This document shows, one piece after another, positions 1 through 5,235 of a stretch of DNA of 6,944 bases; the stretch's first letter is position 1, and each line of letters opens with the position of its first letter. The notes beneath the pieces were generated by a model. That model ran no database searches. It was given only the letters and a program-made list of their open reading frames with translations, and was not told the origin of the DNA. The stretch comes from Actinomycetota bacterium (GTDB taxonomy: Bacteria; Actinomycetota; Acidimicrobiia; Acidimicrobiales; CADCSY01): the NCBI GenBank assembly GCA_019348335.1, contig JAHWJR010000098.1, positions 1 through 6,944 of the forward strand. Direction: 5' to 3'. The translations under genes and the position numbers were made by a program.

Positions 1-65
1 ACGTACTCCTCGGCGTCGCTCCAGCCGAGCTTGTAGCGTCCGAGATCGAGATCGGTGACTGCCAT
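1..65 (-). CDS. sufB: SufB-like Fe-S cluster assembly protein, N-terminal fragment (runs off left edge)
   Basis: An ATG at 65 reading leftward gives 21 complete codons before the window ends, and the peptide contains LGRYKLGWSDAEEY. From memory, bacterial SufB proteins (scaffold/subunit of the SufBCD complex that builds iron-sulfur clusters in the cytoplasm) begin with a short variable lead followed by a similar 'GRYKxGWSD' segment. The start is well supported: GAAGGA lies 6 nt upstream on the minus strand (plus 72-77). The gene is divergent from the oligopeptidase B gene. Only the first 5% or so of the protein is visible, so the name rests on a short match and on the strong start signal. Another Suf-type protein (SufD) is the main alternative. 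Confidence 0.6.
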   Translation of the reverse strand, partial: MAVTDLDLGRYKLGWSDAEEY

Positions 66-71
66 CGCTTG

Positions 72-77
72 TCCTTC
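72..77 (-). promoter_or_regulatory. Ribosome binding site of the sufB-like gene
   Basis: The minus strand reads GAAGGA here, 6 nt before the ATG at 65. It is the best Shine-Dalgarno match in this end of the window and fixes the start of the truncated leftward gene. Confidence 0.65.
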
Positions 78-98
78 GCCTCGAGAGTGGTGGGTCCC

Positions 99-135
99 TT
101 GGAGTTTCCCCTACGTGCATAGTAACAATTCACCT
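99..135. promoter_or_regulatory. Divergent promoter region with AT-rich patch
   Basis: In DNA that is otherwise about 70% GC, 118-131 reads CATAGTAACAATTC. On the minus strand this holds TACTAT (plus 119-124), a good -10 hexamer about 47 nt upstream of the leftward sufB-like start. I see no strong -35 for it. On the plus strand TTGGAG (99-104) and TAACAA (123-128), 18 nt apart, could be the peptidase promoter, with transcription starting near 135. The two promoters would overlap face to face. This is a motif reading only, with no expression data. Confidence 0.4.
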
Positions 136-153
136 GCCCAGGATCATCCCCCG

Positions 154-2250
154 GTGGCCAAGCGAGTCCCGATTTCGCGGGAGCGCCACGGCGAGATCGT
201 CGTCGACGAGTACGCCTGGCTCCGAAACCGGGACGATCCGGACACCATCGCCTACCTGGAGGCGGAGAACGCCTGGACCGAGGCGGTCATGGCCCCCACC
301 AAGGGGCTCCAGGAACGCCTGTTCGAGGAGATCAAGGGGCGGATCCAGGAGACCGACCTCTCGGTGCCGGTACGCAAGGGAGCCTGGTGGTACTACTCCC
401 GCACCGAGGAGGGCAAGCAGTACGCCATCCACTGCCGCAAGCCGGCGCACCCGGGTGAGGAGGAGCCCTCCCCCGACGCCGTCGAGCAGGTCATGCTCGA
501 CCAGAACGCCGAAGCGGGTGATGCCGAGTACTTCGCGGTGGGAGCCTTCGACACCACGCCCGATGCTCGCCTGCTGGCCTGGTCGAGCGACACCAGTGGC
601 GACGAGGTGTACACCATGCGCTTCCGCGACCTGGTGACCGGCGACGCCCTGGCCGACGAGATCCCCGGCACCTACTACGGCACGGCGTGGGGAGCCGACA
701 ACGCCACGTTCTTCTACGTCCGGCCCGACGCCGCCATGCGCCCCTACCAGCTGTGGCGGCACCGGTTGGGCACGCCCGCCGGCGACGACGTGCTCGTCTA
801 CACGGAGCACGACGAGCGCTTCTACCTGGGGGTGGGCACGACCAAGGACGAGCGCTTCCTGGTCCTCGGGCTGGCGAGCAAGGTCACCAGCGAGGCGTGG
901 ATCCTCGACGCCGACGACCCCACGGGGGAGTTCAGGGTGGTCGAACCCCGCTGCCAGGACGTCGAGTACAACCTCGAGCACTGGCGGGACCGCTTCTTCC
1001 TCGTGACCAACGCCGACGGAGCCGAGAACTTCAAGCTGGTGGAGGCGCCGGACGATCGGCCCGGCCGGGACCACTGGGTCGACGTGGTAGGCCACCGGCC
1101 CGACGTCAAGCTGAGCGGCATCGACGTCTTCGACCAACACCTGGTGCTCTTCGAGCGGGTGCAGGGCCTGCGCCGGATCAGGGTCCGGCCCATGGGCGGC
1201 GCCGGCGAGGAGCACGTCATCGAGCAGCCCGAGGCGGTCTCCACCGCCGCCGGGGGCGCCAACCCGGAGTTCGACACCAGCGTGCTGCGCTATGGCTACA
1301 CCTCGATGGTCACCCCGTCGTCGGTGTTCGACTACGACATGAACACGCGCCAGCGCCGGCTTCGCAAGCGCCAGCCGGTGCTGGGCGGCTACGACCCGGC
1401 CGACTACGACACCGAGCGGGTGTGGGCCACCGCCGACGACGGCGCCCAGATCCCCATCTCCCTGGTGTACAAGCGCGGGTTCCGCCGGGACGGGACGGCG
1501 CCGGCGCTGCTGTACGGCTACGGGTCCTACGAGGCGAGCATGGACCCCGGCTTCTCCTCGGCCCGCCTCAGCCTCCTCGACCGTGGGTTCGTGTTCGCCA
1601 TCGCCCACATCCGGGGCGGCGGCGAGATGGGCCGGCGGTGGTACCTGCAGGGAAAGCTGCTGCACAAGCGCACCACCTTCACCGACTTCATCGCCTGCGG
1701 CCGTCACCTCGTCGACGAGGGGTGGACCTCCCCGAGCCGGCTGGCCATCCGGGGGGGCAGCGCCGGCGGCCTGCTGATGGGGGCGGTGGTGAACATGGCG
1801 CCCGAGCTGTTCGGCGCCGTGGTGGCCGAGGTGCCCTTCGTCGACGCCCTCAACACCATCCTCGACCCCAGCCTGCCCCTCACCGTGCTCGAGTGGGAGG
1901 AGTGGGGCAACCCGGTGGAGGCGCCCGAGGTGTACCGCTACATGCGGTCGTACTCCCCCTACGAGAACGTGGAGGCCAAGGACTACCCGCCGATGCTGGT
2001 CACCGCCGGGCTCAACGACCCCCGGGTGTCGTACTGGGAGCCGGCCAAGTGGGTGGCCAGACTGCGCACCACCAAGACCGACGCCAATACCCTGCTGCTG
2101 AAGACCGAGATGGGCGCCGGCCACATGGGCCCGTCCGGGCGGTACGACGCCTGGAGGGACGAGGCGTTCGTCTACGCCTTCCTCCTCCTCCACACCATGG
2201 GCGTGGACGAGCCGGCAGCCGCCGGAGGAGAACCCGCCCCGTCACCGTAG
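154..2250 (+). CDS. ptrB: Oligopeptidase B (protease II), S9A serine peptidase
   Basis: Cytoplasmic serine peptidase that cuts short peptides after Arg or Lys; its size-excluding propeller keeps folded proteins out. From the GTG at 154 it is 698 residues, close to the family norm (E. coli PtrB 686). The N-terminal half is the beta-propeller; the C-terminal third is the alpha/beta hydrolase. Visible residues: nucleophile Ser536 in GGSAGG, Asp622 in GLNDPRVSYWEP, His657 in GAGHMG. Their spacing (86 and 35) matches E. coli Ser532/Asp617/His652. Glu580 and Glu582 in LEWEEWGNP match the acidic pair that gives basic P1 specificity. No signal peptide. Start choice is uncertain: the frame is open back to an ATG at 55, but that overlaps the sufB-like start. 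GTG115 (711 aa, GGAG at 101-104) would add a PP preceding VAKRVP that I recall in homologues. GTG154 has AGGA at 140-143, and the codons between 118 and 150 look AT-rich and noncoding. Function is near certain; the start is about even. Confidence 0.93.
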   Translation: MAKRVPISRERHGEIVVDEYAWLRNRDDPDTIAYLEAENAWTEAVMAPTKGLQERLFEEIKGRIQETDLSVPVRKGAWWYYSRTEEGKQYAIHCRKPAHPGEEEPSPDAVEQVMLDQNAEAGDAEYFAVGAFDTTPDARLLAWSSDTSGDEVYTMRFRDLVTGDALADEIPGTYYGTAWGADNATFFYVRPDAAMRPYQLWRHRLGTPAGDDVLVYTEHDERFYLGVGTTKDERFLVLGLASKVTSEAWILDADDPTGEFRVVEPRCQDVEYNLEHWRDRFFLVTNADGAENFKLVEAPDDRPGRDHWVDVVGHRPDVKLSGIDVFDQHLVLFERVQGLRRIRVRPMGGAGEEHVIEQPEAVSTAAGGANPEFDTSVLRYGYTSMVTPSSVFDYDMNTRQRRLRKRQPVLGGYDPADYDTERVWATADDGAQIPISLVYKRGFRRDGTAPALLYGYGSYEASMDPGFSSARLSLLDRGFVFAIAHIRGGGEMGRRWYLQGKLLHKRTTFTDFIACGRHLVDEGWTSPSRLAIRGGSAGGLLMGAVVNMAPELFGAVVAEVPFVDALNTILDPSLPLTVLEWEEWGNPVEAPEVYRYMRSYSPYENVEAKDYPPMLVTAGLNDPRVSYWEPAKWVARLRTTKTDANTLLLKTEMGAGHMGPSGRYDAWRDEAFVYAFLLLHTMGVDEPAAAGGEPAPSP

Positions 2251-2263
2251 GCTCCGGCCACCC

Positions 2264-2398
2264 ATGGTGTTCCTGGCGGTCAACTGGCGGATCTGGGTCG
2301 TCCTCGGCCTGCTGTTCCTCTTCGGCCTCCTCCGCCGCCTGTACCGGTCGTGGCGAGCCAAGCGGCGAACCGCCGCTCAGGGCTCGAAGCGCCCGTAG
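2264..2398 (+). CDS. Possible small single-span membrane protein (44 aa)
   Basis: An ATG at 2264, 14 nt after the peptidase stop, opens a 44-codon frame ending in TAG at 2398. The peptide starts MVFLAVNWRIW, has a hydrophobic segment (about residues 10-23, VVLGLLFLFGLL), then a strongly basic tail rich in Arg and Lys (residues 24-44). This is the layout of a small membrane protein with a cytoplasmic positive tail. There is no convincing Shine-Dalgarno (GTAGG at 2247-2251 is 12 nt away), so translation would lean on coupling to the peptidase gene. Its last 22 nt overlap the end of the convergent flavin reductase gene. I recognise no family. Chance is a real alternative in GC-rich DNA, but the hydrophobic-then-basic design speaks for a gene. 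Confidence 0.4.
   Translation: MVFLAVNWRIWVVLGLLFLFGLLRRLYRSWRAKRRTAAQGSKRP
2361..2377. terminator. Hairpin at the convergent gene junction, possible bidirectional terminator
   Basis: AGCGGCG (2361-2367), loop AAC, CGCCGCT (2371-2377) form a perfect 7-bp stem of nearly all G-C pairs. It begins in the stop codon of the flavin reductase gene on the minus strand and lies in the end of the small plus-strand ORF, where the two transcription units meet. There is no T-run on either side, so it is not a classic intrinsic terminator. U-less hairpins have been proposed as terminators in GC-rich actinobacteria. A stem this short can also arise by chance here. Confidence 0.35.
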
Positions 2399-2862
2399 CC
2401 GCCCCGGTAGAACACCAGCGGACCCTCGTCACGCTCGACCCCGAGCTGGTCCACCCTGCCCACGCAGATCTCGTGGTCGCCGCCGTCGTGGACCGCCTCG
2501 ATCCGGCAGTCGATCCACGCCAGCACGCCGTCGAGGAGGGGGGAGCCCGAAGGCGCCGGCGACCAGCCCACGCCGCCGAACTTCTCCGCCCCCCTGGTGG
2601 CGAACACCCGTGACACCGCCTCTTGGTCCTCGGCAAGGACGTTCACGCAGAAGGCGCCGGAACGGCGGATGACCATCCAGCTCCCCGACCGCCGGTCGGC
2701 ACAGAAGGCGATGAGGGGTGGGTCGAGGGACACCGAGGTGAAGGAGTTCACCGACAGTCCGAAGGGCACGGCGCCGTCGGACGCGGTGACCACCACGACG
2801 CCGGTGGGGAACCGCCCGAGCACCTGGCGCAGGAGCGCCTCGCCGATACCGGGCGAGCTCAC
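2377..2862 (-). CDS. Flavin reductase-like, FMN-binding split-barrel protein
   Basis: 161 residues, the usual length for the flavin reductase-like domain (HpaC/DIM6-NTAB type), which uses NAD(P)H to reduce free FMN or FAD, often to feed a monooxygenase. The whole protein is this one domain: RFPTGVVVVTA (18-27), the hallmark VNSFTSVSLDPPL (38-50) with the following Cys54, FCVNVLAEDQ (71-80), GDHEICVGRV (128-137) and the closing PLVFYRGGYGRF (148-159). GTG at 2862 overlaps the mutY stop as GTGA, a 4-nt overlap, so it is probably translated by coupling to mutY; no other start is needed. No partner oxygenase is seen in the window, so the electron acceptor is unknown. Related proteins of this fold use heme or act as oxygenases themselves, so the exact activity is open. 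It is the last gene of the minus-strand operon. Confidence 0.85.
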   Translation of the reverse strand: MSSPGIGEALLRQVLGRFPTGVVVVTASDGAVPFGLSVNSFTSVSLDPPLIAFCADRRSGSWMVIRRSGAFCVNVLAEDQEAVSRVFATRGAEKFGGVGWSPAPSGSPLLDGVLAWIDCRIEAVHDGGDHEICVGRVDQLGVERDEGPLVFYRGGYGRFEP

Positions 2863-3746
2863 GGCAGGCGGAGCCCGTCGCCCTCGATCACGGCCAGGCC
2901 GTCGCGCACCAGGCCGTCGGCCACCCGGGCGGCCCGGGCCGGGTCGTCGGGCCAGCCGCAGGCAGGAGCCAGCGCTCGCATCGCCACAGGGCCGACGCGC
3001 AGGGCGTCGACCAACCGTCCCCGGCCCTGGCGGTCGGACCCGGCGAAGGCGGCCTGGCCCCGTCCCACGCCGGCGGAGCCGTCGGCCGGGTCAGGGTCGG
3101 CATGGCCACCAGTCGCCCACGTGCATTTCTGGGCCGCGGCCAGGGGGCAACAGTCGCAGCGCGGCGAGTGGCGCCGGCACACGGTGGCGCCGAGGTCGAG
3201 CACGGCCTGGTTCCAGTCCCATCCCCGACCCTGGGGCACCAGGGAATCGGCGAGCGACTGGGCCTCCGCCGGCGCCAGCCGCCGGCCGGCCACCGCCCGG
3301 GCGAGGACCCGGGCGGCGTTGGTGTCGACCACGCCGACGTCGGCCTCCCAGGCGAAGGCCTGGACGGCCCGGGCGGTGTAGGGCCCCACGCCGGGCAGGC
3401 TGACCAGCTCGTCCAGGCCAGCCGGCAGGGAGCCGCCGAAGCGGTCGACGATCGCCTCCGCCGCCCGGTGCAGGGACAGGGCCCGGCGGTTGTAGCCCAG
3501 GCCGGCCCAGGCCCGGACCACGTCACCGGCAGGCGCTGCGGCACAGGCCGCCGGCGTCGGGAAGCGGGACAGGAAGGCGGCGTAGGCCGGCGCCACCCGG
3601 GCCACCTGGGTCTGCTGGAGCATGACCTCGCTGACCAGCACCGCCCACGGGTCGCGGGTGCGCCGCCACGGCAGCTGGCGACGTGCCCCGGCGCTCCACT
3701 CCAGCAGAGCCGACTGGAAGCTCGGGGCCCTCAACGGCGGTGGCAC
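2859..3746 (-). CDS. mutY: A/G-specific adenine DNA glycosylase MutY
   Basis: Removes adenine mispaired with 8-oxoguanine, the last guard against G:C to T:A mutation after oxidative damage. From GTG3746 it is 295 residues. The HhH-GPD fold is complete: catalytic Glu40 in SEVMLQQTQV, helix-hairpin-helix LPGVGPYTA (117-125), catalytic Asp141 in VGVVDTN; E. coli equivalents are Glu37 and Asp138. The Fe-S cysteines are 190, 197, 200 and 208, that is C-x6-C-x2-C-x7-C; the usual last gap is x5. At 295 residues it is shorter than E. coli MutY (350) and has a short tail with FAGSDRQGRGRL (234-245), much like mycobacterial MutY, in place of a full NUDIX-like domain. The start is set by GAGGTG (3752-3757) 5 nt upstream; TTG3734 overlapping the previous stop is the alternative. 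The frame stays open far upstream to 5543, but that stretch is antiparallel noise over other genes. It overlaps the methyltransferase by 16 nt and the flavin reductase by 4 nt. Confidence 0.95.
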   Translation of the reverse strand: MPPPLRAPSFQSALLEWSAGARRQLPWRRTRDPWAVLVSEVMLQQTQVARVAPAYAAFLSRFPTPAACAAAPAGDVVRAWAGLGYNRRALSLHRAAEAIVDRFGGSLPAGLDELVSLPGVGPYTARAVQAFAWEADVGVVDTNAARVLARAVAGRRLAPAEAQSLADSLVPQGRGWDWNQAVLDLGATVCRRHSPRCDCCPLAAAQKCTWATGGHADPDPADGSAGVGRGQAAFAGSDRQGRGRLVDALRVGPVAMRALAPACGWPDDPARAARVADGLVRDGLAVIEGDGLRLP

Positions 3747-4480
3747 CAGAACACCTCGGTGCGATGGGGGAAAGGAAAGCGCTGGGGGAAGCCCGCCACC
3801 AGCTGGCGGACCCGCTCGGCCAGGGCTGCCTGGTCCTCGGACGGGAGGACGCCGATGTGGCTGGTGGACAGCACCCGGTCGACCAGAGCATCGGCGTCGA
3901 CCTCGTGGTCGTTGGCAAATGCTCGCTGCTCCAGTGGCGAGAAGGCCTCCACCTCCCCCACCACCACGGGCCAGTCGACGTCCTCGTACGACGGCACCGG
4001 CCGGTCGCGCCAGCGCATCAGGCGGTACAGCTCCGCCACCCATGGAACCGACTCGTCCCGCTGGTTCCACAGCAGCGCCAGCCCTCCCCCGGGGCGAACC
4101 ACCCGGGCGGCCTCGGCCAGGGCGGGGCGCACCGAGAACCAGTGGAACGCCTGGGCCACGACCAGGGCGTCGAGCGAGCCGGTGGCGAAGGGCAGCGCCT
4201 CCGCCGCCCCTGCCACCACGTCGATGCCGGGCACGGTCGCCAGCAGCGTGGTGCGCATGGCCTCCACGGGCTCGACCGCCACCACCCGGGCCCCGGTGGG
4301 CACGAGGAGCCGGGTGAGCTTCCCCGTCCCCGCCGCCAGGTCGACCACGACGGACGAGGCTCCGATCGACAGCGCGTCGACCACGCACGTCACCGCGTCG
4401 GGCGGGTAGGAGGGGCGGCCCCGCTCGTAGGCGTCGCTCGAGGTCCCGTAGGTCCGGGCGGCGACGTCGTGGACGCTCAC
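3731..4480 (-). CDS. Class I SAM-dependent methyltransferase (Methyltransf_11 type)
   Basis: 249 residues from GTG4480. The Rossmann methyltransferase signature is clear: an opening YERGRPSYPPDAV (18-30), motif I VVDLAAGTGKLTRLL (45-59) for SAM binding, the acidic end of strand 2 in VAVEP (67-71), EALPFATGSLDALVVAQAFHWF (94-115) covering motifs II/III, and RVVRPGGGLALLWNQ (126-140). This combination recalls the trans-aconitate/yeast Crg1-like group of small-molecule methyltransferases, but the C-terminal part that sets the substrate (141-249) gives no clue, so the substrate is unknown. The GTG start overlaps the SGNH hydrolase stop as GTGA (4 nt), so translation is probably coupled. The open frame extends to 5050 but that part runs through the hydrolase gene in another frame and is not real. 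The protein ends 16 nt inside mutY. Confidence 0.9.
   Translation of the reverse strand: MSVHDVAARTYGTSSDAYERGRPSYPPDAVTCVVDALSIGASSVVVDLAAGTGKLTRLLVPTGARVVAVEPVEAMRTTLLATVPGIDVVAGAAEALPFATGSLDALVVAQAFHWFSVRPALAEAARVVRPGGGLALLWNQRDESVPWVAELYRLMRWRDRPVPSYEDVDWPVVVGEVEAFSPLEQRAFANDHEVDADALVDRVLSTSHIGVLPSEDQAALAERVRQLVAGFPQRFPFPHRTEVFWCHRR
3752..3757 (-). promoter_or_regulatory. Ribosome binding site of mutY
   Basis: GAGGTG on the minus strand, 5 nt before GTG3746 and inside the last codons of the methyltransferase gene. It decides the mutY start in favour of GTG3746 over TTG3734. Confidence 0.55.
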
Positions 4481-5223
4481 CCGACCAGCATGGCCGAATC
4501 GACGGTGTCGAGGACCGCCTCGGCCCAGCGCCGGTAGCCCTCGTCGGAGGGATGGTATTCGTCGCCGGCGTAGAAGCGGTCCGGTTCGGCACGGAACGCA
4601 GGTCCCGTCGCCCCGGCGATGTCGACGTAGGCCGCCCCCGTCGCCGCCGCCACCTCTCGGACCACCTCGTCGAGCTGGCGTCCCCGCCATCCCGCCACCG
4701 CCCGCAGCGGCTGGGCCAGGCGGGGGATCGAACCCATGTCGGGCACGCCGAGCAGCACCACCCGGGCGCCCTCGGGCAGGCCCTCGACCAAGGCGCGGTA
4801 ACTCCGCTCGAAGCTCCGCAGGCTGGTGAAGTGCACCGTGTCGTTGGCCCCGACGGAGACGAACACCGCCTCGGGCTCGACTGCGGCGAGCGCAGGGAGC
4901 TGGTCGTCGACCACGTCGGCCACCCGGGCCCCGCTGACCGCCAGCACCACCAGCTCCACCGGGCGCCCCAATCCCTCGGCCACCTGCACCGGCAGCGCGC
5001 CGGAAGGACCCGAGGCGCCGACGCCGGCGGCGGTGGAGTCGCCCAACCACGCCACCCGCAGGGCCGGTCCGGGGCCGGCCGGGCCGACCCGGCCACCGAG
5101 CTCGAGCGGCCGGTCGTCGAGGGTGGGCGCCCGCTGGGCCAACTGGATCTCGACCACGAGCACGACCAGGACCACGACGGGCACGGCGACGACGGCGGCG
5201 ACCGTTCGCCGCCGGGAGGGCAC
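4477..5223 (-). CDS. Membrane-anchored SGNH/GDSL-family hydrolase
   Basis: 248 residues. Residues 1-6 are basic (PSRRR), 7-27 are a strongly hydrophobic Ala/Val stretch, then a Pro/Gly-rich linker to about 53: a signal anchor or uncleaved signal peptide placing the enzyme outside the membrane. The catalytic domain has the SGNH blocks: nucleophile Ser63 in WLGDSTAAG (block I), Gly98 in SGAR (block II), Asn127 in VGANDTVH (block III), and Asp221-x-x-His224 in DEYHPSDEGY (block V). Such enzymes are esterases, lipases or deacetylases acting on lipids, polysaccharides or cell-wall acyl groups; the substrate cannot be told. The first possible start after the in-frame ilvD stop is GTG5223, 12 nt downstream of that stop, with only a weak GGGCGG before it, suggesting re-initiation by ribosomes finishing ilvD. 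The last codons overlap the methyltransferase start by 4 nt. Confidence 0.9.
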   Translation of the reverse strand: MPSRRRTVAAVVAVPVVVLVVLVVEIQLAQRAPTLDDRPLELGGRVGPAGPGPALRVAWLGDSTAAGVGASGPSGALPVQVAEGLGRPVELVVLAVSGARVADVVDDQLPALAAVEPEAVFVSVGANDTVHFTSLRSFERSYRALVEGLPEGARVVLLGVPDMGSIPRLAQPLRAVAGWRGRQLDEVVREVAAATGAAYVDIAGATGPAFRAEPDRFYAGDEYHPSDEGYRRWAEAVLDTVDSAMLVG

Positions 5224-5235
5224 CGCGACCGCCCG

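Noticed and set aside
130..2193. A 687-residue open frame antisense to the oligopeptidase B gene
   Set aside because: It is rich in Gly, Val, His and Arg with no family motif, as expected from the complement of GC-rich codons. The plus-strand gene has full catalytic motifs.
687..2672. A 661-residue plus-strand frame overlapping ptrB and continuing past it
   Set aside because: Arg/Pro/Gly/Ala-rich low-complexity translation with no motif. It crosses the ends of two real genes.
2350..3403. Plus-strand frames opposite the flavin reductase and mutY genes
   Set aside because: These are shadows of the minus-strand genes, with Arg/Pro-rich translations and no recognisable motif.
3734..3734. TTG at 3734 overlapping the methyltransferase stop, as the mutY start
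   Set aside because: It gives a neat TTGA overlap, but the GTG 12 nt upstream has a much better Shine-Dalgarno (GAGGTG, 5-nt spacer). It is kept only as an alternative.
4481..5050. An N-terminal extension of the methyltransferase (439-residue frame)
   Set aside because: The extra residues are Gly/Arg-rich and overlie the SGNH hydrolase gene in another frame. The GTGA overlap start gives the normal length for the family.
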